Below the pieces are notes generated by a model. It searched no databases. It was not told where the DNA came from and saw only the letters and a list, made by a program, of their open reading frames with translations. The position numbers and the translations under genes were made by a program. A DNA stretch of 64,000 bases, from contig JANYDA010000007.1 in assembly GCA_025360005.1 (NCBI GenBank), positions 1 to 64,000 of the forward strand, written 5' to 3'. This document shows, piece after piece, positions 16,966 through 26,730 of the stretch. The stretch comes from Fibrobacteria bacterium. GTDB lineage: Bacteria; Fibrobacterota; Fibrobacteria; UBA11236. Each line of letters begins with the position of its first letter. Within the stretch, counting starts at the first letter, position 1.

Positions 16966-18177
16966 ATGTACTCCTACGAGAAGGAAATCGTCGAGCGCGA
17001 CGAGAATACCGTCCACATGAACGTGGGCCCCTCGCACCCGGCCATGCACGGCACGCTGCGCGTGAAGATGGAAGTCAAAGGCGAGCGCATCATGAACACG
17101 GAACAGGAAATCGGCTTCCTGCACACCGGTTTCGAGAAGCTGGGCGAGTACCGCAGCTATAACCAGTTCATCACCCTGACCGATCGCCTCAACTACTTTT
17201 CGCCCCTGTCCAATAACATCGGCTTCGCTTTGGCTTCGGAAGAATTGCTCGGCATCACCGTGCCGCGCCGCTGCCAGGTGATCCGCACCATATTGGCGGA
17301 GATGTCCCGCTTGGCGGATCATTCCTTATGCGTCGGCGCCATGACCATGGACCTGGGGGCGTTCACCAGCATCCTGTGGACGTTCGTGGAACGGGAGAAG
17401 CTCTACGACGTGTTCGAAGCCGTGACCGGCACGCGCCTCACCAGCAGCTATACCCGCGTGGGCGGCCTGGCGTTCGATCTGCCCGCCGATTTCGAGAAGC
17501 GCGTTTCCGCCATCCTCGACAGCATGGACAAGACGCTGGACAACCTGCGCGGCAGCTTCTACCAGAACCGCATCTTCCTGGACCGCACCGAGGGCATCGG
17601 GGTGATCACCAAGGAAGACGCCATGTCCTACGGCATCACCGGTCCCATGGCCCGCGCCAGCGGCGTGCCGTACGATATCCGCAAGTTCCGCCCGTACCTC
17701 ATCTACAACGAGCTCAAGTTCGAGGTGCCCCTTTACCAGGAAGGCGATACCTTGGCGCGCTACAAAATCCGCATCGACGAGATGGCCGAGTCCATCTCCC
17801 TGGTGCGCCAGGCCATGAAGCTGCTGGAGCCTGGTCCCATCAATTACGAGGATCAGAAGCGCACCCTGCCGGACAAGACCTCCACCTACCGGGACATGGA
17901 ATCGCTCATCCACCATTTCAAATTGGTGATGCCGGGCGAAGACCACGGCATCCATGCGCCCGTGAGCGATATCTATTCGTCTACGGAAGCGCCCAACGGC
18001 GAGCTAGGCTGGCATCTGGTATCCGATGGCACCTCCAATCCCTACCGCGTGCGCATCCGCGGCTGCTCGTTCATCAACTACCCCGTGCTCAAGCAATTGC
18101 TCAAGGGGTCCATGCTGGCCGATCTGGTGGCCATCCTGGGTTCTTTCAATATCATCGCCGGAGAGTTGGATCGATGA
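16966..18177 (+). CDS. nuoD: NADH-quinone oxidoreductase subunit D
   Basis: 49-kDa subunit forming the quinone-binding cavity with NuoB. 403 residues. Conserved parts include VGPSHPAMHGTLR near the N terminus, QEIGFLHTGFEKL, LTDRLNYFSPL and the C-terminal PYRVRIRGCSFIN and GSFNIIAGELDR. I start at ATG 16966 because it gives the family N terminus. The stop overlaps the nuoE start (ATGA). Confidence 0.96.
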   Translation: MYSYEKEIVERDENTVHMNVGPSHPAMHGTLRVKMEVKGERIMNTEQEIGFLHTGFEKLGEYRSYNQFITLTDRLNYFSPLSNNIGFALASEELLGITVPRRCQVIRTILAEMSRLADHSLCVGAMTMDLGAFTSILWTFVEREKLYDVFEAVTGTRLTSSYTRVGGLAFDLPADFEKRVSAILDSMDKTLDNLRGSFYQNRIFLDRTEGIGVITKEDAMSYGITGPMARASGVPYDIRKFRPYLIYNELKFEVPLYQEGDTLARYKIRIDEMAESISLVRQAMKLLEPGPINYEDQKRTLPDKTSTYRDMESLIHHFKLVMPGEDHGIHAPVSDIYSSTEAPNGELGWHLVSDGTSNPYRVRIRGCSFINYPVLKQLLKGSMLADLVAILGSFNIIAGELDR

Positions 18178-19004
18178 GCACTCAATCTACGGTCGCGCGG
18201 AGGACCGAGTTCTCCCCGGAGCGCATGGCCAAGTTCCACGAATACGCGGAAGAGTATCCCAACAAGCGCTCGGCGCTGATGATGGTGTTGCGCCTGGCCG
18301 AAGAGGAATTCGGATCCATTACGGACGAAGCCATGGAAATCGTGGCCGGGCTTTGCAACGTGGCCGTTTCCCATGTGCAGGGCATGGTGACCTTCTATAC
18401 GCATTTCAAGCGGCCGTTCCACGGCAAGCATCGCTTTATGGTGTGCGCCACCTTGATGTGCGCGCTGGAGAACAACACGGACGCGGCGCTCGATCAGATC
18501 AAGGCCAAGCTCGGCATCAAGCCCGGCCAACGCACGCATGACGGCCTCTTTTCCTGCGAGAAGGTGGAATGCCTGGCCGATTGCGATCAGCCGCCCGTGG
18601 TGCAATGCGACAACGAGCATTTCTGTTCCATGAAAGGCGCGGTCCTGGATCAATACCTGGACAAGCTGCTCAAGGAAGAAGGCAAGAGCGCGGCCGAGTA
18701 CGCGGCCAAGGCCCCGGTGGCCATGGATACGCGCGTGCCCACCTTGCCGGCGCATTACAACTTCCAGGGCGGGACCGAAAAAGGCGCGCGCCATTTCGAC
18801 GACAAGGATCCTTACTTCAAGGCCGGCGAGGGCGACTTGCACACCCAGGTTCCCGGCCCTTTGGCCACGCCGCTCACCGTTCCCGTGGCCGACGGCGTGA
18901 ACGGCAAGGGCACGGTTTCCAACGGCCGCAGCGGGCATGATAGCGCGGGCGGCGCCTTCAACGGCAACGGCGCCAACGGTAAGAACGGAGCGAAGCATGT
19001 CTGA
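18174..19004 (+). CDS. nuoE: NADH-quinone oxidoreductase subunit E with a long C-terminal tail
   Basis: 24-kDa subunit binding the 2Fe-2S cluster N1a. The ligands are C-ATLM-C and ECLADC (C-x4-C and C-x3-C). The conserved thioredoxin-like domain ends near residue 160, whereas the protein has 276 residues. The extra 110 residues are polar and end in a Gly/Asn/Lys-rich low-complexity tail (from about 240). Such a tail is unusual for NuoE and may pack on NuoF or be disordered. The start overlaps nuoD and the end overlaps nuoF by eight bases. Confidence 0.94.
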   Translation: MSTQSTVARRTEFSPERMAKFHEYAEEYPNKRSALMMVLRLAEEEFGSITDEAMEIVAGLCNVAVSHVQGMVTFYTHFKRPFHGKHRFMVCATLMCALENNTDAALDQIKAKLGIKPGQRTHDGLFSCEKVECLADCDQPPVVQCDNEHFCSMKGAVLDQYLDKLLKEEGKSAAEYAAKAPVAMDTRVPTLPAHYNFQGGTEKGARHFDDKDPYFKAGEGDLHTQVPGPLATPLTVPVADGVNGKGTVSNGRSGHDSAGGAFNGNGANGKNGAKHV

Positions 19005-20553
19005 CGCGAGCAAGCCCAATCCGGCGGGTTCCGGGGATGTGCCTCCCGTAAAGAAGGCGGATGAGTCCGCGGCGCAAAAGGCCGCCGGTGCGCCGCAGCC
19101 GGCTCCGGTCTCGGCCCCCGCCGTTCCGGCCGCGCCGGCAGAACCGAAACCCAAGGTTCCCTTCAGCCCGGTGCTGCTGAAGCATATCCACGAACCCGGA
19201 TCGCATACGCTGGCGCATTACGCCGCGCGCGGCGGGTACGAGACCGCCCGGAGTCACGTAGGCGTTACCCCTCCCGGCGACCTGATCAAGCTGGTGGACG
19301 ATTCCGGCCTGCGCGGCCGCGGCGGCGCGGGTTTCCCCACCGGCAAGAAATGGAGCTTCCTGGCCAAGGGCACGGGCAAGCCCATTTACCTGGCCATCAA
19401 CGGCGACGAGAGCGAGCCCGGCACCTTCAAGGATCGCTATCTCCTGGAGAAGGATCCCCATCAATTGGTGGAAGGCGCCATCCTCACCTGCTACGCCATC
19501 GGCTCCAAGCACGCTTTCATATACCTGCGCGGCGAGTTCATCTTAGGGTTCCAGCGCCTGCACGCGGCGGTCGAAGAGGCCAAGGCCAAGGGCTATGTGG
19601 GCAAGAAGATCTTCGGCACGGGCTCGCGCGGAGACGCCAGCCCCGAAGTGGATTTGACCATCACCGTGGTGCGCGGCGCGGGCGCCTACATCTGCGGCGA
19701 AGAAACCGGCATGCTTTCCTCCATCGAGGGCGGGCGCGGCTACCCCAAGATCAAGCCGCCCTTCCCGGCGGTATCCGGCCTGTTCGGCTGCCCCACCATC
19801 GTCAACAACGTGGAGACCATTTCCGCCGTGACCCACATCGTCAAGCACGGCGTGGCCTGGCACAAGCAATGGGGCACGGAGAAGAGCCCGGGCTTCAAGA
19901 TCTTCTGCCTGTCCGGCGCGGTCAGGAAACCCGGCGTCTACGAGGTCCCGCTCGGCATCACCATGCGCGAGATGATCGACACCTACGGCGGCGGCATGAA
20001 GGACGGGCGCAAGCTCAAGGCCGTGATCCCGGGCGGCCTGTCCGCGCCGGTGCTCACCGCGGAGATGGTGGACAAGGCCACCCTCGATTACGAAAGCCTG
20101 GCCTCGCTGGGGTCCATGCTCGGTTCCGGCGGCATCACCGTGCTGGACGAACAGGTGGACATGATTTCCACCATCTACAATACCATGCGCTTCTACCATC
20201 ACGAGTCCTGCGGGCAATGCACGCCTTGCCGCGAAGGCACGGGCTGGCTGGAGAAGGTATCGCACCGCTTCCACCATAACCAGGGCCACCAGGGCGACAT
20301 CGAATTGCTGGGGGACATCGCCAAGAACATGCGCGGCCGCACCATCTGCGTGCTGGCGGACGCGGCGGCCATGCCCATGCAGGGCTTCCTGCAGCATTTC
20401 CGCAAGGACTTCGAGGCCAAGGTCAAGGAAACCGCCTTCGTGGAAAAGCAACGCACCTACCGCGATGAGATCACGCCTACGGCCAAGACCATCACGGCGA
20501 CGGGAGCGGGCCCCAGCGCCCTGGATGTGGGTTCCAACGGTTCCAAGGGTTAA
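18997..20553 (+). CDS. nuoF: NADH-quinone oxidoreductase subunit F with an Ala/Pro-rich N-terminal extension
   Basis: NADH- and FMN-binding 51-kDa subunit. 518 residues. An N-terminal stretch of about 50 residues is rich in Ala, Pro and Lys and absent from typical NuoF. The core shows the FMN/NADH motif GLRGRGGAGFPTG, NGDESEPGTFKDR, GAYICGEET and the N3 cluster motif ESCGQCTPCREG with a fourth Cys in TICVLADAA. The last 30 residues are again low complexity. It overlaps nuoE by eight bases. Confidence 0.95.
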   Translation: MSDASKPNPAGSGDVPPVKKADESAAQKAAGAPQPAPVSAPAVPAAPAEPKPKVPFSPVLLKHIHEPGSHTLAHYAARGGYETARSHVGVTPPGDLIKLVDDSGLRGRGGAGFPTGKKWSFLAKGTGKPIYLAINGDESEPGTFKDRYLLEKDPHQLVEGAILTCYAIGSKHAFIYLRGEFILGFQRLHAAVEEAKAKGYVGKKIFGTGSRGDASPEVDLTITVVRGAGAYICGEETGMLSSIEGGRGYPKIKPPFPAVSGLFGCPTIVNNVETISAVTHIVKHGVAWHKQWGTEKSPGFKIFCLSGAVRKPGVYEVPLGITMREMIDTYGGGMKDGRKLKAVIPGGLSAPVLTAEMVDKATLDYESLASLGSMLGSGGITVLDEQVDMISTIYNTMRFYHHESCGQCTPCREGTGWLEKVSHRFHHNQGHQGDIELLGDIAKNMRGRTICVLADAAAMPMQGFLQHFRKDFEAKVKETAFVEKQRTYRDEITPTAKTITATGAGPSALDVGSNGSKG

Positions 20554-20604
20554 GAGGCGATTGGCCATTAAAGGGCCCGGTAACATGCCGGGAACGGGGA
20601 CGAG

Positions 20605-22107
20605 ATGAGCATTAAAGAAGTGAAGATCAAGATTGATGACAAGGAAGTCACGGTTCCCTCCAATTGGACCGTGATCAAGGCTTGCCACGAGAACGGCATC
20701 GAGGTGCCGCATTATTGCTACCACCCGGATCTCTCCATCGCCGGCAATTGCCGCATTTGCATGGTGGGCGTCAAAGGCGCGCCCCGTCCCGTGGTCGCCT
20801 GCGCGCAGCCCATCACGGAAAACATGGAAGTCACCACCAAGGGCAAGGACATCGAGGAAGCCCGCAAGTCCGTGATGGAATTCATGCTCATCAACCACCC
20901 GCTGGATTGCCCCGAATGCGATCAGGCGGGCGAATGCCGCTTGCAGAACTACAGCTACACCTACGGCCGCGATCATGGCCGCTTCCACGAAGAGAAGGTA
21001 GTCAAGTCCAAGGCCACCATGGGCCCGCACGTCAAGTACTGGGGTTCGCGCTGCATCGTATGCACGCGCTGCGTGCGCTTTACGGACGAGGTGAGCGGCA
21101 CCGGCGATCTGGGCGTCATCTACCGCGGCGACAGGAGCGAAATCGCCTTGTTCCCGGGGAAGACCATGGACAACCCGCTCTCTATGAACACCGTTGACAT
21201 CTGCCCCGTGGGCGCGCTGGTCTCCTCGGATTTCCTGTTCCAGACGCGCGTGTGGAACCTCAAGTCCGCCGAATCCATGTGTTCGGATTGCGCCGTGGGC
21301 TGCAATACCCGCGTGGACCTGGACGCCAAAGGCAATATCAAGCGCATCGTGCCCCGCCGCAACGATAAGGTGAACAAGGAATGGATGTGCGACTACGGCC
21401 GCCTTTCGTTCCCTTACGTGCAGGAGAACCGGCTGATGAAGCCGTTGCTGGAAGGTAAGGACGCGCCGTACAAGGATGCGCGCAAGGCTGCCCTGGAGGC
21501 GCTGGCCAAGAAGAACGTGGTGGTTTTGGCGAGCGCGTGGAATACCAACCAGGCCTTCGCCGCCATCAAGGAGTTCGCGGAAACCCATTTGCCGGGCGCC
21601 GGCATCGCCGGGTACGCCAATCCGGGCCGCGCGGACGAGGCCTTCCCAGGCTTCACCATCAGCGGCGACAAGAATCCCAACCGCAAGGGCATGCAGGAGA
21701 TCCTGGGCATCGATGCGGACGTTTCCCTTAAGGAGCTGGCCGCGGATAGCGCGCGCATCGGCACCCTGCTGCTGGTCCACAACATCCCGGGCTATGCCAT
21801 GACGCCGGAATTGAAGGCGGTCCTGGATCGCACCGAGACGGTGATCCTCATGGATCATGCCAAGTCGGATCTGCTCAAGTACGGTAACGTGGCGGTTGCC
21901 CTGCCCACGCTGACCAGCTTCGAGAAATCCGGCACCTTCGTGAACAAGGACGGCATCCCCCAGCATTTCCAGCCCGCCATGGAGCCGGTCAACTTCGGCC
22001 GCAGCGAGGTGGAGATGTTCCACGATCTGGGCCGCGAGATCGCGGCAGCCGCGGTGCAAGCTGCCGCCCACGCGGCAACCCCCGCCGGCGCGAAGGCGAA
22101 GGCCTGA
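20605..22107 (+). CDS. nuoG: NADH-quinone oxidoreductase subunit G, short form
   Basis: 75-kDa-type subunit carrying the relay clusters. 500 residues against about 900 in E. coli, so the molybdopterin-like domain is truncated. Ligands seen: the N1b 2Fe-2S set (HYC, NCRIC, VACA), N6a-type HPLDCPECDQAGEC, N6b-type CIVCTRCV with DICPVGA, and MCSDCAVGC with a later WMCDYG, which matches the four-Cys N7 motif. An Ala-rich tail ends the protein. A 51-bp gap separates it from nuoF. Confidence 0.94.
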   Translation: MSIKEVKIKIDDKEVTVPSNWTVIKACHENGIEVPHYCYHPDLSIAGNCRICMVGVKGAPRPVVACAQPITENMEVTTKGKDIEEARKSVMEFMLINHPLDCPECDQAGECRLQNYSYTYGRDHGRFHEEKVVKSKATMGPHVKYWGSRCIVCTRCVRFTDEVSGTGDLGVIYRGDRSEIALFPGKTMDNPLSMNTVDICPVGALVSSDFLFQTRVWNLKSAESMCSDCAVGCNTRVDLDAKGNIKRIVPRRNDKVNKEWMCDYGRLSFPYVQENRLMKPLLEGKDAPYKDARKAALEALAKKNVVVLASAWNTNQAFAAIKEFAETHLPGAGIAGYANPGRADEAFPGFTISGDKNPNRKGMQEILGIDADVSLKELAADSARIGTLLLVHNIPGYAMTPELKAVLDRTETVILMDHAKSDLLKYGNVAVALPTLTSFEKSGTFVNKDGIPQHFQPAMEPVNFGRSEVEMFHDLGREIAAAAVQAAAHAATPAGAKAKA

Positions 22108-22108
22108 T

Positions 22109-23230
22109 ATGGGATCGCTGATGACGGTATTGACGAATCCCTGGGTCATCATGGCCATCAAGATAGGCGTGGGGCTGGGCCTGGTGATGGGCATGGTGCC
22201 GATGATGGTATGGATGGAGCGCAAGGTGAGCGCGCGTTTCCAATTGCGGCGCGGCCCCAATCGCGTGGGGCCTTTCGGGCTGTTCCAGTTGATCGCCGAT
22301 TCGTTGAAGCTGTTGTGGAAGGAGGATTTCCTCCCGCGCAACACCGATCGCATCATCTTCCTGGCGGCGCCCATCATGGCCTTCCTGCCGGGCGTGCTGT
22401 CTTTCGCGCTCATCCCCATCGGCGTGGCCGGCGGTAACGAACTGCTGGGCCCGGGCGGCGTGATGGCGGTTTCCTATATCAGCATGGGCCTCTTGGTGGC
22501 CATGGCGGTCTCTTCCGTGGCCGCGTACGGCATCGCCTTCGCGGGCTGGGCCTCCAACAACCAATACTCCCTGCTCGGCGGCATCCGTTCTTCCGCCCAG
22601 CTCATCAGCTATGAAATCGTGATGGGCATGGCCGTGGTCTCCCTGCTCATGATGACGGGAACCCTCAACCTGGGGGAAATCGTCCAGCAACAGCAGGAGC
22701 TTCTCTTCGGGTTCATCCCGTCCTGGAATATCATCAGGCAGCCGTTAACGTTCATCCTTTTCCTGGTGGCCGCCTTCGCGGAGACCAACCGCGCGCCCTT
22801 CGATCTTCCGGAAGCGGAACAGGAGCTGGTGGGAGGCTACCATACCGAATACACCGGCATGCGCTACGCCTGGTTCATGAACGGCGAATACGCCGCCATG
22901 TTCACCATGTGCTCCATCCTCACCACCCTGTTCCTGGGAGGCTGGGGATTTCCCGGGCTGGGACGTCTCTCGGGCATCCTCCACTTAGTGGTCCTGGGGC
23001 AGGATATCCAATGGATGCTAGTGGGCCTCATCACCTTCGGCGCCTTCTTCACCAAGGTGGCCCTGCTGGTTTTCTTCTTCATGTGGGTGCGCTGGACCTT
23101 GCCGCGCTTCCGCTGGGATCAGCTCATGAAACTGGGATGGAACGTACTCATCCCGCTCGGGCTGGCGAACATCATCGGCACCGCGCTGTTCCTGGAATAC
23201 GTGGCGTCCCGTTTCGGATTCGGAGGTTGA
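22109..23230 (+). CDS. nuoH: NADH-quinone oxidoreductase subunit H
   Basis: Membrane subunit at the foot of the peripheral arm, lining the quinone channel. 373 residues with about eight or nine hydrophobic segments. Conserved motifs: ERKVSARFQLRRGPNRVGPFGLFQ near residue 35 and NRAPFDLPEAEQELVGGYHTEY near 230, holding the charged E-channel residues. One base precedes it after nuoG and one follows it before nuoI. Confidence 0.95.
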   Translation: MGSLMTVLTNPWVIMAIKIGVGLGLVMGMVPMMVWMERKVSARFQLRRGPNRVGPFGLFQLIADSLKLLWKEDFLPRNTDRIIFLAAPIMAFLPGVLSFALIPIGVAGGNELLGPGGVMAVSYISMGLLVAMAVSSVAAYGIAFAGWASNNQYSLLGGIRSSAQLISYEIVMGMAVVSLLMMTGTLNLGEIVQQQQELLFGFIPSWNIIRQPLTFILFLVAAFAETNRAPFDLPEAEQELVGGYHTEYTGMRYAWFMNGEYAAMFTMCSILTTLFLGGWGFPGLGRLSGILHLVVLGQDIQWMLVGLITFGAFFTKVALLVFFFMWVRWTLPRFRWDQLMKLGWNVLIPLGLANIIGTALFLEYVASRFGFGG

Positions 23231-23231
23231 A

Positions 23232-23732
23232 GTGAACGTCGAAAACACCGGCACGGGCACCCGCGATAAGGACAGCCGAGCGGATCTCCCGGGCAGCCGC
23301 CTGGCCTGGTTTACGCGCCTGTACCTGCCCACCATCGCCAAGGGCATGTTGATTTCCTTGCGGCACTTTTTCAAAAAGCCCGTGACCATCCAGTACCCGG
23401 AACAGAAGCCCAAGATCAGCGAACGTTTCCGCGGGGAACATCGCCTGACCAAGGACGCCGCCGGCAACATGAAATGCGTGGCCTGCTACATGTGCGCCAC
23501 CGCATGCCCGGCCCATTGCATCACCATCGAGGCCCAGGCCGCGCCGCCGGAATGGGACAACCGCGACAAGATCCCCAAGGTATTCGAGATAGACATGCTC
23601 AAGTGCATCTATTGCGGGTATTGCGTGGAGGCTTGCCCCAAGGAAGCCATCGAGATGACCAACAAGGTACCGCAGGTGCACGACAACCGGCAGGCCTTCA
23701 TCTACGGGCTGGAAAAGCTCCTCAACAATTAG
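23232..23732 (+). CDS. nuoI: NADH-quinone oxidoreductase subunit I
   Basis: Binds the two 4Fe-4S clusters N6a and N6b between NuoG and NuoB. 166 residues. The two cluster motifs are CVACYMCATACP (near residue 79) and CIYCGYCVEACP (near 122). GTG start one base after nuoH. This ends the first nuo block; the next nuo gene (nuoJ) lies 7.9 kb downstream. Confidence 0.95.
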   Translation: MNVENTGTGTRDKDSRADLPGSRLAWFTRLYLPTIAKGMLISLRHFFKKPVTIQYPEQKPKISERFRGEHRLTKDAAGNMKCVACYMCATACPAHCITIEAQAAPPEWDNRDKIPKVFEIDMLKCIYCGYCVEACPKEAIEMTNKVPQVHDNRQAFIYGLEKLLNN

Positions 23733-24068
23733 CGCGGTGTCCGGGGGCGGGGCGGCCCTTTGCGGGCAAGCACTCCGCCCTAAGGCTATCCGTACTTCGC
23801 GGGCGTTCGCACGGATCCGGGCGTAACGTGTGGGTTACTTGCGCTCGCTCGCGCATTCGCCTGTCCCTCCATTGGGTCCTTGGGAAGAGCGCTCGTTGCG
23901 CGCCCCGGACCGGGCCGTCGCCCGGCTCCATGATTGCCCGCGTACGCTGGCCGTACCCGCCGCAAGCGCTTCTATCTTGAAGTCGTACTGATCCCTGCAG
24001 TCGCGGGCTTGGGAAGGCGCGCCGCTCGCTTCGCAATAGGGTTGCGGATCGATGGACTCCTTCAGCCC
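23733..24068. other. Intergenic region after nuoI
   Basis: 336 bp without a credible gene, between nuoI (+) and a convergent lipoprotein gene (-). GC-rich, with several short inverted repeats such as CCGGGCCG around GTCGCCCGG, but I see no stem followed by a T run. It marks the left junction of the DNA that separates the two nuo blocks. Confidence 0.6.
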
Positions 24069-24545
24069 TCAACCGCAGAGCGGCCGGGCATGGCATTTGG
24101 CGAGCGTGGCAGGGCCTTGCCGGATAACGGTATCCCGCGCCGCGGAAATGTTGCGGATCCGGAAAGTCCCGAAAACCTTGTCCCCATCCACGCGCTCCAC
24201 ATCCAACCGGTACTCGGTAGACTCGCCGCAGGCCGTTTTGGCGGCTGCGCGCACGGGGTTACCGCACAATGTCTCCAATGCCCAAGCCACCACCTTGCCC
24301 GCTTTCAGGCTATCCACATCGCCCAGGTCCGAAACGATACCGTAAGCTCCCGGGTGAGTGGTATCCGCGCATCCGGAATAGGATGTGGTATCCAGGGAAA
24401 GGGAAACGGTCAGGCCGTCGGCGGGGCCGCAGGAGTTTTGGGCCAAGCCGTACCATGTTGGCCCGGCTTGGGGGGAGGTGGGATCCTTACAGGCGTATAG
24501 CAGCAAAGCCACGCAGCCGGAAGCGAGAAGAGGCGCGGATTTCAT
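24069..24545 (-). CDS. Lipoprotein of unknown function, 158 aa
   Basis: Starts with a lipoprotein signal peptide with the lipobox LLYAC (Cys near residue 19). The mature part contains several Cys, which may pair in the periplasm, and looks beta-rich. It lies 44 bp downstream of the chitobiase-domain lipoprotein and is probably the third gene of an operon that starts with the TIGR02147 regulator at 26730. The start at 24545 has AGG about ten bases upstream. Confidence 0.65.
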   Translation of the reverse strand: MKSAPLLASGCVALLLYACKDPTSPQAGPTWYGLAQNSCGPADGLTVSLSLDTTSYSGCADTTHPGAYGIVSDLGDVDSLKAGKVVAWALETLCGNPVRAAAKTACGESTEYRLDVERVDGDKVFGTFRIRNISAARDTVIRQGPATLAKCHARPLCG

Positions 24546-24589
24546 GGAGAACCTTTCGGGTTGCGGGGATGGGAAGCGCATCCGCAAGC

Positions 24590-25900
24590 TCATGGCTGCG
24601 GCGCTGCGAGCGAGTCCGTCACTAGGATGTATTTCTCCTCCAGGATGCGGCTCTCGCCCAATCCGGGCAACTTCACCACCGCTTTCACGGTAGTGGTCGC
24701 CTTGACGACGAACGGCCGCACGTATTGGGTCGCGGCCGAATCCGTCGGCAGGCTGCCGTCCAAGGTGTAATAAATGGAAGCGCCCTTGGACTTGCAAGAC
24801 AGCGCCACCATCACGGAATCGCGGAAGCCTTTGCCGGCGGGCGCGGCCACGGGCAGGTCCGGGACCAGATCGTAATTGTTCACGGAGATGGGGCTATGAT
24901 TCCAGCCTTTGAGATAGGCCACGGCCATGATGGTGGTGTTCACGCGCAGGACTATTGGATGGGTATAGGGCGGCGAGGCGGGGCCGGGAGCGATGCCGTC
25001 CAAGGTATAGTAGATCTCCGCGCCGGATTGGGCGGTAAGCGTTACGGCCACGGAATCGGTAAAAGCATAGCGGCCCAGCGGCGAAGCATCCGGAGGGGCG
25101 AGCGTTGGGATGGCGGGAGGCAGATAGATGGAGTCGATGCGGGAGCCGGGCCGCAAAGGGCCGGTCCAGGTTGCGCCCAGCGAATCGGGCATGGCGTGGA
25201 CATGGCCGTTTGCGGATACCCAGCGGAGGGGCAGCTTGCCGTCCGGCACGCCTTCAAAGGTGAAATCGCCGCCATGCACGGGCGCGAAAAAGGTGGTGCC
25301 GGGCACGAATAGCGCCACCGCCGCGCGGGCTTCGGTGGTTGTATCCACGCTACCGGAATAGCTGTGTTCCGGCGAAACCCGCACGATCAAAGTATCCCCG
25401 TTCCCCTCTTGTCCGCTGAAATGCATTGTAGCCGGATCAAGATGAACGTTGGCCAACAATCCCACGGTGTTATCGAATCCATAGAAGACCACATTGAAGT
25501 CCGGAATGGATTTGACGGCCTCCGCCGTAGCCGAGGATTTACCCAGGGGTAGAGACGGGATTTTGATCTGTTGGGAAAGGAGGTCGGCGGGAATGGCTAT
25601 GGTTTTGCCGGCAAGGAAAATGGCTGCGGCGGGATCGTTACGGATCTCCACATGCGGCGCGGTGTTACCGTCATCCGGGGGCAAGGTGAAAAACTCGGGA
25701 TTGGAATTGTTGGGAAAGATTTGGATAAACCCTTTGAAGTCCACCGGCTTTCCGTCCCGCTCCACGCGTAGGATGAGATCGGGATTGTCGGCGCCGGTGC
25801 TGGTTCCTCCGTTGCAGCCGGAGAACTGAAGACAGGCGGCAAGGGCGCTGAAAGCCCCGGCCAATATGGGATTGACGAGGCCGGCACGCTTTGGCTTCAT
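24590..25900 (-). CDS. Lipoprotein with two chitobiase C-terminal-like domains
   Basis: 436 residues. A lipoprotein signal ends in the lipobox FSGC (near residue 29). A long N-terminal beta-rich part has no recognised motif. Two beta-sandwich repeats follow at about 275-355 and 355-430; each contains the signature IYYTLDG (with G-P or P-T-D-S after it), as in the C-terminal domain of chitobiase/beta-hexosaminidase. Such domains are structural or carbohydrate-binding; no catalytic domain is present. Its start codon overlaps the regulator's stop (ATGA), so production is coupled to the regulator. Confidence 0.75.
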   Translation of the reverse strand: MKPKRAGLVNPILAGAFSALAACLQFSGCNGGTSTGADNPDLILRVERDGKPVDFKGFIQIFPNNSNPEFFTLPPDDGNTAPHVEIRNDPAAAIFLAGKTIAIPADLLSQQIKIPSLPLGKSSATAEAVKSIPDFNVVFYGFDNTVGLLANVHLDPATMHFSGQEGNGDTLIVRVSPEHSYSGSVDTTTEARAAVALFVPGTTFFAPVHGGDFTFEGVPDGKLPLRWVSANGHVHAMPDSLGATWTGPLRPGSRIDSIYLPPAIPTLAPPDASPLGRYAFTDSVAVTLTAQSGAEIYYTLDGIAPGPASPPYTHPIVLRVNTTIMAVAYLKGWNHSPISVNNYDLVPDLPVAAPAGKGFRDSVMVALSCKSKGASIYYTLDGSLPTDSAATQYVRPFVVKATTTVKAVVKLPGLGESRILEEKYILVTDSLAAPQP

Positions 25901-26730
25901 GGAATCCGGGCTCCCGGGAACAATTGGATGTTGAGTACGTTCACTTGGTTCATGTCCTGGTCCCTATCGATGATCTCGCGCACTTCCTGGATGAACGCGT
26001 CGATGCGCTGCTTGACGGTGGCGAACCCCTTATCCGATATCGAAAAGGCCAACACGTTGAATTGGCGCCGCTCGGGTCCGTACTTATCCAGCGCCGCCGA
26101 GGCCAGGCGCATGAATTCGCGATGGTATTCCTTGGCCACCTGCCCTTTGAAAACCTTTTGCGACGCCAGGTGCCGATCGGTAACGGCGAATCCATTGGCG
26201 GTCTTCTTTATCAATCCCATCGACAACAGCAAATCGAGCGACTCCTGCACTTCCGCGGCGGAAAGATCCTCGGCCAGATGCTTGGCGATGCGGGCGGGCG
26301 ATGCGTCCGCCTTCCCCAGGCCCAGATAATTATAGATGACACTATGATGCCATTTGGAGAAAAAGTCATGCTGTTTTTCCAGGAGTATTTTCGCCTGGGA
26401 TCCGCGGTACTTGGAAAGGTGGGAAAAGAAATAATTCTTCTCCTCGATGGTTTTGGCCTGGTTGAACTGGACCAGAAAATCGAAGTACTCCGCCTCGGTT
26501 CCGTCCAGCTTCAAGGCGGTGATGAACTGCAAGCGTTGGCGCTGGGTAAGATTGCGCGTGCCCTTGAGCAGGTTGGTCATGTAGCTGGTGCTGGAAATGG
26601 CCAAGGCGGGAATGGCCGCGAAAGTCCGCATGGAGTAGCCCGGTTGGATTTCCTTTTTGCAACGGAACCATTCTTTAAGGAAGCTGCGGAAATCCAGATA
26701 GTCAATGACGGCGGGCAGCTTCGGTTTCAT
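25897..26730 (-). CDS. TIGR02147 family protein (copy 1)
   Basis: 277 residues. Family features: an N-terminal YLDFRSFLKEWF, then FAAIPALAISSTSYMTNLLKGTRNLT, then a D/E-x-EYF..FNQAKT stretch, and a winged-helix-like region around residues 145-200 (SLDLLLSMGLIKKTANGF-like). The family is known mainly from Fibrobacter and its relatives, with no firm function; the helix-turn-helix character suggests transcriptional regulation. It is the first gene of a tightly coupled set with two lipoproteins. A second copy lies at 27670-28509 in the opposite direction. Confidence 0.85.
   Translation of the reverse strand: MKPKLPAVIDYLDFRSFLKEWFRCKKEIQPGYSMRTFAAIPALAISSTSYMTNLLKGTRNLTQRQRLQFITALKLDGTEAEYFDFLVQFNQAKTIEEKNYFFSHLSKYRGSQAKILLEKQHDFFSKWHHSVIYNYLGLGKADASPARIAKHLAEDLSAAEVQESLDLLLSMGLIKKTANGFAVTDRHLASQKVFKGQVAKEYHREFMRLASAALDKYGPERRQFNVLAFSISDKGFATVKQRIDAFIQEVREIIDRDQDMNQVNVLNIQLFPGARIP

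Noticed and set aside
19543-22419. A 958-codon open frame on the minus strand across nuoF-nuoH
   Set aside because: It lies antisense to three certain complex I genes; GC-rich coding DNA commonly leaves such long open antisense frames. It has no recognisable motif.
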